DNA of 17,219 bases, from NCBI GenBank assembly GCA_045616225.1, contig JAZLGI010000110.1, positions 1-17,219 on the forward strand, in the 5' to 3' direction. The position numbers and the translations under genes were made by a program. The stretch comes from JAZLGI01 sp045616225. Its GTDB lineage: Bacteria; Spirochaetota; Spirochaetia; Sphaerochaetales; Sphaerochaetaceae. Numbering within the stretch: the stretch's first letter is position 1; each line of letters starts with the position of its first letter. Shown in pieces: positions 1-7,574 of the stretch. The notes under the pieces were generated by a model. That model was not told the DNA's origin, made no database searches, and saw nothing but the letters and a program-made list of their open reading frames with translations.

Positions 1-516
1 GTAAACAACCGCTGGCTTGGTGGTATGCTTACAAACTTCACAACAATCAAGAAATCAATTGCAACACTCAAGAAAATTGACAAAATGTCAGCAGACGGAA
101 CATTTGATTCTCTTACAAAGAAAGAAGTAGCTCTTCTTACAAAGCAGAAGGCAAAACTTGAGAAGAACCTTGCAGGTATCAAGGATATGACAGAGCTTCC
201 CGGTATCATTTTCGTAATCGATACAAGAAAGGAAGATCTTGCAATTGCAGAAGCTAAGAGACTTGGAATTCCTGTAGTAGCTGTTGTAGATACAAACTGT
301 GATCCTTCAGATATTACATACCCTATTCCTGGTAATGATGATGCTATCAGAGCTATTTCACTTTTTGTTGAGATTATTGCAAACGCAGTAATTGATGCAG
401 ATACAGAAACAGGTATTCAGATTATTGAAGCTCTCCCGGAAAACGGTGAAGAGGAAGCTCTTGCAACAGAAATGGTTGTAGACAAAGATGCTCAGGCAGA
501 AAGTGAAGAGGAGTAA
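1..516 (+). CDS. rpsB: 30S ribosomal protein S2 (uS2), C-terminal part, 5' end outside window
   Basis: S2 is a small-subunit protein that binds 16S rRNA at the head-body junction and is needed for S1 docking. The reading frame is open from base 1, and the first residues (VNNRWLGGMLTNF) match the central S2 signature, so roughly the first 100 residues lie upstream of the window; 171 residues remain. Further support is the IIFVIDTRKEDLAIAEAKRLGIPVVAVVDTNCDPS block, typical of the uS2 core, and IPGNDDAIRAI. The protein ends in an acidic tail rich in Glu (about the last 25 residues). The stop is followed after 3 bases by tsf, the usual rpsB-tsf pair, and an AGAGGAG ribosome site for tsf lies inside the last rpsB codons. 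The frame has an internal ATG at 25, but that is not the start. The identification is secure. Confidence 0.97.
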   Translation, partial: VNNRWLGGMLTNFTTIKKSIATLKKIDKMSADGTFDSLTKKEVALLTKQKAKLEKNLAGIKDMTELPGIIFVIDTRKEDLAIAEAKRLGIPVVAVVDTNCDPSDITYPIPGNDDAIRAISLFVEIIANAVIDADTETGIQIIEALPENGEEEALATEMVVDKDAQAESEEE

Positions 517-519
517 TCT

Positions 520-1362
520 ATGGAAATTACAATGGAAATGGTAAAAAAGCTCCGTGAACAGACCAATGCAGGTATCATGGATTGCAAAAAGGCTCTTCAG
601 CAGTCAAACGGTGATTTTGCCGGTGCTGAGAAGTATCTCAAAGAAGCAGGACTTGCTGCTGTTGCAAAAAGATCTGACAGAGCAACAGATAACGGAAGAG
701 TATCTTTCACAGTTGGAGAAAATTTTGCTGCAATGTGTGAAGTATCATGCGAAACAGACTTTGTTGCTATGAATGACCAGTTCAAAAAGCTTGGTCAGGA
801 TATCTGTGATTATGCAGTTGCAAACAAAGTTGCTGCAGCAGATGACAAGATGGAAGGTATGGTAAATGACCTTATTGCTGTTATTCATGAGAACATGAAA
901 CTTAAGAAGTTCACTACTTATGCAATTGGTTCTGACAACTATGTTGTAGGTTACAACCACGGTAATGGTAAGATTGGCGTTCTTGTAGAGTTTAAGGCAT
1001 CTGATAAGGCTGCTTTTGCTGCAGAAGGTTTTAAGGATTTTGCATTTAATGTTGCTATGCATGTTTGTGCAGCAGATCCTCAGTATCTTGATGAAAAGTG
1101 TGTTCCTTCAGATTATGAGAATGAACAGCTTGATATTTTCAGAGCACAGGTTGCTTCTATGGGCAAACCTGCTAATGTTCTTGAAGGAATTGTCAAGGGA
1201 AAGCTTAAGAAACTCTATGCAGAAATTTGTCTCTTGGATCAGGTTTTCCAGTTCTACAATGATGACAACCTTTCTACAAAGCAGATTCTTGATAAGTTTA
1301 ATAAGGATCACGGAACAGATATTGCTATTGTCAGCTACAAGCGTTTCCTTGCTGGTGCTTAA
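520..1362 (+). CDS. tsf: Elongation factor Ts
   Basis: EF-Ts is the cytoplasmic nucleotide-exchange factor that regenerates EF-Tu-GTP. The 280-residue protein has the expected length (E. coli has 283). The N-terminal UBA-like helix bundle reads VKKLREQTNAGIMDCKKAL. The TDFV exchange motif is at residues 79-82 (T79 D80 F81 V82), the residues that invade the EF-Tu nucleotide site. The C-terminal half carries the family pattern from PQYL through GKPANVLEGIVKGKLKKLYAEICLLDQVF. The start at 520 is preceded by AGAGGAG at the rpsB end; a second in-frame ATG at 532 has no better ribosome site. The gene is probably cotranscribed with rpsB and is followed by a hairpin terminator or attenuator, so frr may be expressed at a lower level. 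Confidence 0.97.
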   Translation: MEITMEMVKKLREQTNAGIMDCKKALQQSNGDFAGAEKYLKEAGLAAVAKRSDRATDNGRVSFTVGENFAAMCEVSCETDFVAMNDQFKKLGQDICDYAVANKVAAADDKMEGMVNDLIAVIHENMKLKKFTTYAIGSDNYVVGYNHGNGKIGVLVEFKASDKAAFAAEGFKDFAFNVAMHVCAADPQYLDEKCVPSDYENEQLDIFRAQVASMGKPANVLEGIVKGKLKKLYAEICLLDQVFQFYNDDNLSTKQILDKFNKDHGTDIAIVSYKRFLAGA

Positions 1363-1379
1363 TACAATTTTAACATTCC

Positions 1380-1409
1380 TGGCCGTCTTTGGACGGCCAA
1401 ATTGTTTTT
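1380..1409 (+). terminator. Hairpin terminator or attenuator between tsf and frr
   Basis: GGCCGTC (1381-1387) and GACGGCC (1392-1398) form a perfect 7-bp stem with a TTTG loop, extended by a T-A pair at 1380/1399. It is followed by AATTGTTTTT, a T-tract broken by a G. It lies 18 bases after the tsf stop and 14 before the frr start. The imperfect T-tract and the same-strand genes downstream suggest partial termination rather than a full stop. Termination strength is inferred. Confidence 0.7.
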
Positions 1410-1422
1410 ATCGGAGTAAATT

Positions 1423-1977
1423 ATGGAACAGGTACTTTTAAACTGCGAAGAGAAGATGATAAAGAGCGTTTCTTCATTAAATAATGAATATATGGCTCTT
1501 AGAACCGGCAGAGCTTCTGCTGCAATTTTTGACAAGGTTCGTGTTGATTATTACGGTCAGGAAACGCCGCTTAACCAAGTTGCATCTGTCTCTGTACCGG
1601 AAGCAAGACTTGTTGTTATTCAGCCTTGGGACAAAGGTTTGCTTTCTGCAATTGAAAAAGCAATTCAAAAAGCAGATTTGGGATTTAATCCATCTAACGA
1701 CGGTAAAGTTTTGAGAATTAACTTTCCTCCTCTTACAGGAGATAGAAGAAAGGAACTTGCAAAACAGGCAAAAACAAGTGCAGAAGGTGCCAGAGTTGCT
1801 ATTCGTAACATAAGACGTGACGGAATGGAAGATATCAAAAAGCTCCAGAAAGCAGGCGAAATCTCAGAAGATGAGCAGAAACAGGGAGAGGACAGACTTC
1901 AGAAGCTTACAGACTCTTATGTTGCTCAGATTAATTCTATCGCAGACGCAAAAGAAAAGGAAATTCTTGAAGTATAA
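1423..1977 (+). CDS. frr: Ribosome recycling factor
   Basis: RRF works with EF-G in the cytoplasm to split post-termination ribosomes. The product is 184 residues (family about 185). It shows the classic features: ALRTGRASAAIFDKVRVDYYG near the N terminus, TPLNQVASVSVPEARLVVIQPWD in the beta domain, and the C-terminal long-helix run TGDRRKELAKQAK, ARVAIRNIRRD, with the tip arginines used to contact the ribosome. The start has a GGAG ribosome site at 1413-1416, 6 bases upstream. The TAA stop overlaps the uppS ATG by one base (TAATG), which implies translational coupling. Unlike many bacteria, where pyrH lies between tsf and frr, no pyrH is present here. Confidence 0.97.
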   Translation: MEQVLLNCEEKMIKSVSSLNNEYMALRTGRASAAIFDKVRVDYYGQETPLNQVASVSVPEARLVVIQPWDKGLLSAIEKAIQKADLGFNPSNDGKVLRINFPPLTGDRRKELAKQAKTSAEGARVAIRNIRRDGMEDIKKLQKAGEISEDEQKQGEDRLQKLTDSYVAQINSIADAKEKEILEV

Positions 1978-2654
1978 TGCATCTTGCTCTAATTATGGAT
2001 GGAAACGGACGCTGGGCAACCCAGCGTTCCCTTCCAAGAGCTGCAGGACATCTTGAAGGTCTTAAAGCCTGTAAAAGAGTTGTAAAAGCAGCTACTCAAC
2101 TAAGTATTGATTATCTTACTCTATATGTTTTCTCTACAGAGAACTGGAAGAGATCAGTTCAGGAAGTTTCATATCTTATGAGTCTTCTGGCTAACAAACT
2201 CCCCGGAGAAGTTCCTTTTTTCAGGGAAAACAACGTAAAAATCCTTGTAAGAGGAAATATTCATGACCTTCCTGAAGAGTCTCAGAAAGGTGTAAATAAG
2301 ACCGTTACTCAAACTGCAGACTGTACAGGTCTTGTACTTGTTCTTTGTATTAATTACGGGGGACAGGATGAAATAGCAAGAGCTGTAAATAAATATATTA
2401 CAAACAATCCCGGAAAGGATATTTCAATAGAAGATATAAAATCTAATTTGGACTGTCCTCAGGTACCTGATGCAGATTTAATTGCGCGAAGTGCAGGAGA
2501 ACAGAGATTAAGCAATTTTGTCCTTTGGGACAGTGCTTACGCAGAATTTATATCACTTGATACACTTTGGCCTGACTGGGGTAAAAAAGAACTGGAAATT
2601 TGTCTTGAAGCTTTTTCAAGAAGAAATAGAAAATTTGGCGGGGTTTCAAAATGA
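1977..2654 (+). CDS. uppS: Isoprenyl transferase (undecaprenyl diphosphate synthase)
   Basis: This cytoplasmic or membrane-surface cis-prenyltransferase adds isopentenyl diphosphate units to farnesyl diphosphate to make the C55 lipid carrier for peptidoglycan. It has the family signatures: MDGNGRWA with catalytic Asp8, the AGH block, FSTENWKR, and the C-terminal substrate site RSAGEQRLSNFVLW with the Arg/Ser residues that bind isopentenyl diphosphate. At 225 residues it is short (family about 240-255), because the N-terminal leader before the MDGNGRWA strand is almost absent; the start overlaps the frr stop by one base, and the upstream codons belong to frr. Its 3' end overlaps cdsA by 4 bases (ATGA). 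It shares an operon with dxr, which supplies its isoprenoid precursors. Confidence 0.95.
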   Translation: MHLALIMDGNGRWATQRSLPRAAGHLEGLKACKRVVKAATQLSIDYLTLYVFSTENWKRSVQEVSYLMSLLANKLPGEVPFFRENNVKILVRGNIHDLPEESQKGVNKTVTQTADCTGLVLVLCINYGGQDEIARAVNKYITNNPGKDISIEDIKSNLDCPQVPDADLIARSAGEQRLSNFVLWDSAYAEFISLDTLWPDWGKKELEICLEAFSRRNRKFGGVSK

Positions 2655-3481
2655 CAACCAACCTCAAAGAAAGAATTTTTACTGTTATTGTTGGCGTAGG
2701 TATTTCTGTTTCGGCAATAGTGTTTCTACCTCATCATCATTATCTTTTATTTTGTATGCTTATGTGTTTTGCTTCTTTCTTAGGCTCCTTTGAAATGAGC
2801 AAAATGCTTTTTAACTGTGTAGAACCAATAGTTTTCTTTTCATGGCTTCTTCCTTTTACACAGTACATTGTCATTGAATTTTCTTTACATGATATACTTG
2901 TGGATTTAATTCTTGTATTTGAATTCTTCTGTCTTTTCACTTCAGAAATATTCATTGGGGAAAAAGATAATTTTAAGTCATCATTAATAAGAACTGCAAA
3001 AAGTTGTCTTATTGTTATCTACCCTTCCTTTTTTATGAGTTACCTCGTTAAAGTAGCTGGAATTGATGTATATAAATCAAATATGTTTCTGCTTTACTTT
3101 ATTCTTGTTTATACAAATGATACTTCTGCCTATGTGTTTGGTATGCTTTTTGGGAAAAACAATGCAGGAATAATCAAAGCAAGTCCAAAGAAAAGTATTG
3201 CAGGTTTTGTAGGAAGTTTAATTTCAACAGTTCTTGTCTCGGTTTTCCTTGCTACCTTTGCAAAAGCAATATGGGCAAGAATTGTCCTTGGAATTTTCAT
3301 TTGTTTTACTGCAAATGTAGGCGACCTTATAGAAAGCGTATTTAAAAGATCTGCAAACATAAAAGATTCAGGTAAAGTCTTCCCTGGTCGTGGTGGTATG
3401 CTGGACTGCATGGACAGTGTTTGTGCCGCAGGTCCTATTTACTATTTACTTTTGAGAATCATAATGGAATTTAACTTATGA
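2651..3481 (+). CDS. cdsA: Phosphatidate cytidylyltransferase (CDP-diacylglycerol synthase)
   Basis: The enzyme makes CDP-diacylglycerol from CTP and phosphatidic acid in the inner membrane, the branch point for phospholipids. The 276-residue product is strongly hydrophobic with about eight membrane spans. Support comes from NDTSAYVFGMLFGKN (about residues 156-170) and the C-terminal signature SVFKRSANIKDSGKVFPG followed by RGGMLDCMDS (residues 247-256). Two positions depart from the usual signature: the His of the HGG triplet is Arg247, and the Arg of the DR pair is Cys253; both aspartates (252 and 255) are kept. The start overlaps the uppS stop by 4 bases, with a GCGGGG purine run about 9 bases upstream. 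The family call is firm; activity is inferred. Confidence 0.92.
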   Translation: MTTNLKERIFTVIVGVGISVSAIVFLPHHHYLLFCMLMCFASFLGSFEMSKMLFNCVEPIVFFSWLLPFTQYIVIEFSLHDILVDLILVFEFFCLFTSEIFIGEKDNFKSSLIRTAKSCLIVIYPSFFMSYLVKVAGIDVYKSNMFLLYFILVYTNDTSAYVFGMLFGKNNAGIIKASPKKSIAGFVGSLISTVLVSVFLATFAKAIWARIVLGIFICFTANVGDLIESVFKRSANIKDSGKVFPGRGGMLDCMDSVCAAGPIYYLLLRIIMEFNL

Positions 3482-4587
3482 TTAAAGTTGTAATTCTTGG
3501 AATAACAGGAAGCATAGGTCAAACCTCGCTCAGGGGAATTTCTCAATTCAGAGATAAAATTACCATTGTTGGAGCTTCATGTCATTCCAGAATTAAAGAA
3601 GCTTTGGCAGATTGTCTTGAGTATTCCATTCCAAATCTATGTATTACAGGACCTGCAGTCATAAGCTCTACTGAGGATGTAAGAATCTGTAAAAGCATCA
3701 AAGATTTGATAGACCTATCAAATCCTGACATAGTATTAAACGGAATTGCCTCCGGAGAAGGTCTTTTGGCATCTCTTGATGTTATTAGAAGTGGTAAAAC
3801 ACTTGCCTTGGCTAATAAAGAGTCTGTTGTAATGGGTGGAAATCTTTTGTTTGAAGAGGCAAAAAAATATTCATCCAAAATAATACCGGTAGACAGTGAA
3901 CACTCCGCAATAGATGAGTTAATTCTTACAAATAAAAAGGAAAACATAGATAAACTTGTTATAACTGCATCTGGAGGGCCTTTTCTTAGAAAAAGCCTCA
4001 GCGAATTAGATGACATAAAACCTGAAGTTGCCGTCAAACATCCAACATGGAAAATGGGTCCAAAAATTTCTATAGATTCTTCTACCCTTGCAAACAAAGG
4101 CCTTGAGGTAATTGAAGCCCATTATTTGTTTGGTTTTGATTCGGATCATATAGAAGTAGTCGTACATCCTCAGAGTATAGTTCACTCTATGGTAAGGACT
4201 TTGTCTGGGCAGGTTTATGCTCAACTGTCTCCTCCTGATATGGTGTTCCCTATTATGCGTTCAATTCTTGGTTATGAAATTGACAAGAACGTTGGAAATA
4301 GTCTTTCTTTTGATTTTCTTGACCTTCATTTTGAAAAACTTGATTTTGCCAGATTTCCTTTTGTTGCTGATGCATTTGAATGTGTAAAACAAGAAGGCGT
4401 TTACCCAACTGTCTTTAATATTGCAGACGAAATTGCAGTAGATGCTTTCTGCAAAGGGAAAATAAAATATACAGATATTCAAAGAGTTGTGCACAAGGCA
4501 CTTGAAGAAGACTACGTTACTGCTATCAAGTCCCTGGATGATATTCCTAAACTTGTAGACGAAATCAAGAAAAAGGTCATTATCTGA
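3478..4587 (+). CDS. dxr: 1-deoxy-D-xylulose 5-phosphate reductoisomerase
   Basis: DXR catalyses the committed NADPH-dependent step of the MEP isoprenoid pathway (DXP to MEP) in the cytoplasm, and is the fosmidomycin target. The product has 369 residues, slightly shorter than E. coli (398). Visible motifs are the NADPH loop GITGSIG (8-14), LANKESVV, the metal site PVDSEHSAI with D139 and E141, TASGGPF, the flexible-loop region HPTWKMGPKISIDSSTL, the third metal ligand E210 in NKGLEVIEAH, and HPQSIVHSM. All catalytic ligands expected for the family are present. The ATG overlaps the cdsA stop (TTATGA), and the stop overlaps the rseP ATG (TGATG), so expression is probably coupled. It feeds precursors to UppS, encoded two genes upstream. 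Confidence 0.97.
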   Translation: MIKVVILGITGSIGQTSLRGISQFRDKITIVGASCHSRIKEALADCLEYSIPNLCITGPAVISSTEDVRICKSIKDLIDLSNPDIVLNGIASGEGLLASLDVIRSGKTLALANKESVVMGGNLLFEEAKKYSSKIIPVDSEHSAIDELILTNKKENIDKLVITASGGPFLRKSLSELDDIKPEVAVKHPTWKMGPKISIDSSTLANKGLEVIEAHYLFGFDSDHIEVVVHPQSIVHSMVRTLSGQVYAQLSPPDMVFPIMRSILGYEIDKNVGNSLSFDFLDLHFEKLDFARFPFVADAFECVKQEGVYPTVFNIADEIAVDAFCKGKIKYTDIQRVVHKALEEDYVTAIKSLDDIPKLVDEIKKKVII

Positions 4588-5915
4588 TGTCATTTGATTT
4601 ATATACTGTCTTTTCTTTAATAATTGGCTTTCTTGGTATAGGAATAATGGTTCTGGTACATGAGCTTGGACATCTTACTGCCGCCAGAATATTCAATATA
4701 GAAGTTACAACCTTGCAATTTGGTTTTGGCCCACCAATTTATAAATTCAAAACAAAGAAGCATGATACTAGCTTTCAAATTGGAATTATTCCATTTGGAG
4801 GTTTTTGCCGAATGAAAGGTCAAAATGACATAGAAGATGCCTATGCAGATGAGATAAATGAAGCAAAAACACAATATTCGCTTACTCAAGTTCATCCAGT
4901 AAAAAGAATTATTACTTATCTTGCAGGACCGCTTTTTAATCTTATTTTTGCAATAATCTGTTACATTATACTATTAGCCATTCCTACTGTCACAGTACAA
5001 ATTCCTGCCAGAATTGCATTGCAAGCAGATTATTCCGCTTTGTATGAAAACTCTGCTTCAGCTTCAAAAGATGCAGGATTAAAGACCGGAGACGTCATAA
5101 TCTCTGTAAACTCAACACCTACCCCCTACTACAACACACTCACAGAAACCCTTTCTCTTTATAAAGACAGTGAAAATGTTGAATTCATTACTGCCGATGG
5201 AAAACAAGTATATGTAACTCCTCAAAATGGACTTTTTGGGATTATTCCTTTTCAGGAATGCATAGTAGACCATGTAAAGAAAGATTCTCCTGAATATAAT
5301 GCAGGATTAAAGCCAAAAGACAAAATAATTTCAGTAAACGGAAAATCTGTCTCAAACTTATTTGACCTTTTTCTGGAATCACAAAACAATCATAATATGG
5401 TATTTGAAGTTATAAGTTTTAATGAAACTCAAAGCCACACAGTTTCTTTTATATGTATTAATTCCGGCTTTAACTTCTCTCTGGCAAGTCTTTCTGTTAA
5501 AGAAAAAGGTTTACCTCTATTTAAAGCAATTCCAAGCTCTTTAACACAATGTTTTACAAGTTTTTGGTCAAATTTCAAAACTGTCTATATGCTTTTATCA
5601 GGTAAAAGCAAACCAAGTGATACTGTTTCAACCACATTTAAAGCAAGTATGAATATGGGTTTAATGACTACAAAAAGCTTTTCTGCTGGAATGAACAACG
5701 GAATAAGAATGATTTTGTTTCTTATGTCCAGCATAAGTATATCTCTTGCAGTTGCAAATCTTCTTCCTATAACAGCCTTTGACGGCGGATTAATCTTAAT
5801 AAGTCTTGCAGAGTTAATCGCAGGTCACTCTTTTAGTCAAAAGACTCATCTTGCTTTTCAGACAGGCGGTTTTATTACAGTAATTCTTATTATTGTTCTG
5901 TTAAGATTCTTTTAA
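4587..5915 (+). CDS. rseP: RseP-type site-2 intramembrane zinc metalloprotease with two PDZ domains
   Basis: This M50 family membrane protease cleaves single-pass substrates such as anti-sigma factors or signal-peptide remnants within the membrane. The HExxH zinc motif is H25-E26-x-x-H29 in the first transmembrane helix, and the second metal motif is NLLPITAFDGG with Asp399 in a C-terminal helix. Two PDZ domains sit between them: DAGLKTGDVIISVNS (from about residue 163) and NAGLKPKDKIISVNGKSV (about 234-252). At 442 residues it matches E. coli RseP (450). It ends the seven-gene cluster, with its TAA directly abutting the dnaB stop on the other strand. Substrates cannot be seen from this window; no RseA-like gene is present here. 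Confidence 0.94.
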   Translation: MSFDLYTVFSLIIGFLGIGIMVLVHELGHLTAARIFNIEVTTLQFGFGPPIYKFKTKKHDTSFQIGIIPFGGFCRMKGQNDIEDAYADEINEAKTQYSLTQVHPVKRIITYLAGPLFNLIFAIICYIILLAIPTVTVQIPARIALQADYSALYENSASASKDAGLKTGDVIISVNSTPTPYYNTLTETLSLYKDSENVEFITADGKQVYVTPQNGLFGIIPFQECIVDHVKKDSPEYNAGLKPKDKIISVNGKSVSNLFDLFLESQNNHNMVFEVISFNETQSHTVSFICINSGFNFSLASLSVKEKGLPLFKAIPSSLTQCFTSFWSNFKTVYMLLSGKSKPSDTVSTTFKASMNMGLMTTKSFSAGMNNGIRMILFLMSSISISLAVANLLPITAFDGGLILISLAELIAGHSFSQKTHLAFQTGGFITVILIIVLLRFF

Positions 5916-7319
5916 TTAAAAAGACTCTCTTCTTTCTATTTCTGTAAATGAAACATAGTAAGAAATGAAATTAAGCTTAAAACCTCCGGTACTACCGTTT
6001 CTTTGCTTTGCAACAATAACAGTTATGGGTCTAATTCCAAATCCCGGAGCATTTCTGTCTTGCTCTTCACTCTCTGCGGCAGCAACCTTATTATTCTCAT
6101 CAAGTCTCTTTGAAGGGTCATCCAGCAACATAACAAGGTCTGCATCTTGCTCAATTGCACCGGATTCTCTGAGATCTGACAATATTGGAGCTCTGTCTTT
6201 TCCTGCTTCACGGTTTACCTGAGAAAGACAAATTACAGGAACATTAAGCTCTCTTGCCATAGATTTTAATTCTCTTGAATAAGTTGCAACTTGCTGGTGC
6301 CTGTCTACTGAAGCAGGTCCATCCCATCTGATAAGTCCAATATAGTCTATAAAGATAATATCTACACCAAACTCCCTTACCATTCTTCTTGCCTGAGACC
6401 TGATATCCATTATAGAAAGACTTGAAGAATCCTGAATATACAAATTCTCTGCTTTATCATAAAGACGTTCTGCAGCTGCCTGAAGTCTGTTGTCTGTCTC
6501 CCTGTCAAGCTGTCCGTTTCTAAGACAGTTGGAATTGATACTGCTTTCCCTTGAAAGAAGTCTCTGAAGCAGTGATGCACCGGACATTTCCAGTGAGAAA
6601 AATCCAACCTTATGGGGCGTTTCTGACTTAAATGCAATGTTATGTGCAATTGAAAGAGCAAAGGCTGTCTTACCTACAGAAGGTCTTGCACCTATGATAA
6701 TCATATCTGTTGGCTTAAAACCGCCTATATAATGATCAAGTGAAGGAAAACCGGAAGAAATACCATTTGATACTTTTCCTGCCATGACATCATGTATTTG
6801 ATCAATAACTTTAAAAATAGTTTTCTGTGCTGACTCAATTTTCTGGAATCCTGACTGACTTCCAAGTTGATTCACTTTTTGAGCCAAGTCATTTATTGTA
6901 GACATTGCATCTTGAGTTTCATCAAAAGCTTTATCTGCAAAAACAAGTGACATCTCATAAATCTGACGTTTTAAAGAATTCTCCTTAATGATTTGGGCAT
7001 AATAAGAAGCATTTGAAGATGCAATTGCTGTATTTGTCAAAGAGGCAATGTATGCAGGACCGCCACAATCCTGAAGTTTTCCCTTTTCTTTAAGATATTG
7101 ACTGATAGAGACAAGATCCAATGTAAGATCTGGTCTTTCATTTCTGAAATTACAGATATTTTCCCAAAGATCCTGGTTTCTCTTTTGATAAAAGTCATCC
7201 TTTGAAATAATAGTAGAGACATCATCATATGCTTTGGTAGTAAGCAAAACAGAGCCCAAAAGAGCTGCTTCTGCATCTAGGTTCTGAGGTGGTATTCTAC
7301 CTGTTGTATTCTCTGCCAT
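5916..7319 (-). CDS. dnaB: Replicative DNA helicase DnaB
   Basis: DnaB is the hexameric 5'-3' helicase that drives the replication fork and binds primase. The 467-residue product has the N-terminal helical domain starting PPQNLDAEAALLGSVLL, a linker, and a RecA-like ATPase domain. Walker A is GARPSVGKT (210-218, Lys217), Walker B is IIFIDYIGLI, and LSQVNREAG plus SDLRESGAIEQDAD mark the DNA-binding loops and the sensor region. The usual Met in GARPSMGKT is Val here, which is harmless. No intein is present. The start has AGGGGGA 5 bases upstream. The gene lies downstream of the rplI terminator and has its own promoter candidate with repeated half-sites, so it is probably controlled separately from the ribosomal operon. 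Confidence 0.97.
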   Translation of the reverse strand: MAENTTGRIPPQNLDAEAALLGSVLLTTKAYDDVSTIISKDDFYQKRNQDLWENICNFRNERPDLTLDLVSISQYLKEKGKLQDCGGPAYIASLTNTAIASSNASYYAQIIKENSLKRQIYEMSLVFADKAFDETQDAMSTINDLAQKVNQLGSQSGFQKIESAQKTIFKVIDQIHDVMAGKVSNGISSGFPSLDHYIGGFKPTDMIIIGARPSVGKTAFALSIAHNIAFKSETPHKVGFFSLEMSGASLLQRLLSRESSINSNCLRNGQLDRETDNRLQAAAERLYDKAENLYIQDSSSLSIMDIRSQARRMVREFGVDIIFIDYIGLIRWDGPASVDRHQQVATYSRELKSMARELNVPVICLSQVNREAGKDRAPILSDLRESGAIEQDADLVMLLDDPSKRLDENNKVAAAESEEQDRNAPGFGIRPITVIVAKQRNGSTGGFKLNFISYYVSFTEIERRESF

Positions 7320-7421
7320 GACATCCCCCTATGGTCGTAGGTCTTAATATACCTCAAACTCACCATAATAAACAGTATTAAGCTTTAAAAAAAACAGAGT
7401 TTGGCTTTTACTTAAAAGTCG

Positions 7422-7503
7422 TTGCAGACTAAATTTTAATTTTTTCAAAAAAAGTCTGCAATTTTGCAGTGTTTTTAACAAAAAATTCAAAAAAGGTCTG
7501 CAA
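7422..7503. repeat. TTGCAGAC half-sites: 9-bp inverted repeat plus 18-bp direct repeat upstream of dnaB
   Basis: TTGCAGACT (7422-7430) and AGTCTGCAA (7453-7461) form a perfect 9-bp inverted repeat, centre-to-centre 31 bases. The second arm is also the end of an 18-base element (7444-7461, TTC-A7-GTCTGCAA) repeated with one mismatch at 7486-7503, an offset of 42 bases. A fainter TTGCAG occurs at 7464-7469. The arms flank the candidate dnaB promoter, covering the -35 box and the predicted start point, which is how an operator for a dimeric or tetrameric regulator would look. The binding protein is unknown. Confidence 0.6.
7433..7461 (-). promoter_or_regulatory. Candidate sigma70-type promoter for dnaB
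   Basis: On the minus strand, TTGCAG (7456-7461) and TAAAAT (7433-7438) are separated by exactly 17 bases. The predicted start point is near 7426, about 107 bases before the dnaB ATG. The -35 box is part of the repeated TTGCAGAC element described separately. The region is very A+T-rich, so the match could arise by chance. Confidence 0.5.
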
Positions 7504-7531
7504 AAGTTTATTTTCACAGACGAAAAATTGC

Positions 7532-7560
7532 AAAAAAAAACGGGTATTTTGCAATACCCG
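7532..7560 (-). terminator. Rho-independent terminator of the rpsF-ssb-rpsR-rplI operon
   Basis: On the minus strand the hairpin has a perfect 8-bp stem (CGGGTATT at 7541-7548 paired with AATACCCG at 7553-7560) and a 4-base loop, followed by nine T residues (A-run on the plus strand). It begins 14 bases after the rplI stop. This is a textbook intrinsic terminator and separates the ribosomal operon from dnaB. Confidence 0.92.
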
Positions 7561-7574
7561 AAAAGTTGTGTTTA

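Noticed and set aside
745..1062. 105-codon minus-strand frame over tsf
   Set aside because: Shadow of EF-Ts; no ribosome site and no family resemblance.
3582..4097. 171-codon antisense frame over dxr
   Set aside because: It is a shadow of dxr; dxr has every catalytic motif and the antisense protein has no recognisable composition or ribosome site.
7422..7503. Possible CRISPR or tandem-repeat array
   Set aside because: Only two or three short copies in both orientations, irregular spacing and no unique spacers of constant length.
7509..7519. DnaA-box-like TATTTTCACAG upstream of dnaB
   Set aside because: It lacks a base needed to match TTWTNCACA, and no cluster of boxes or origin structure is present.
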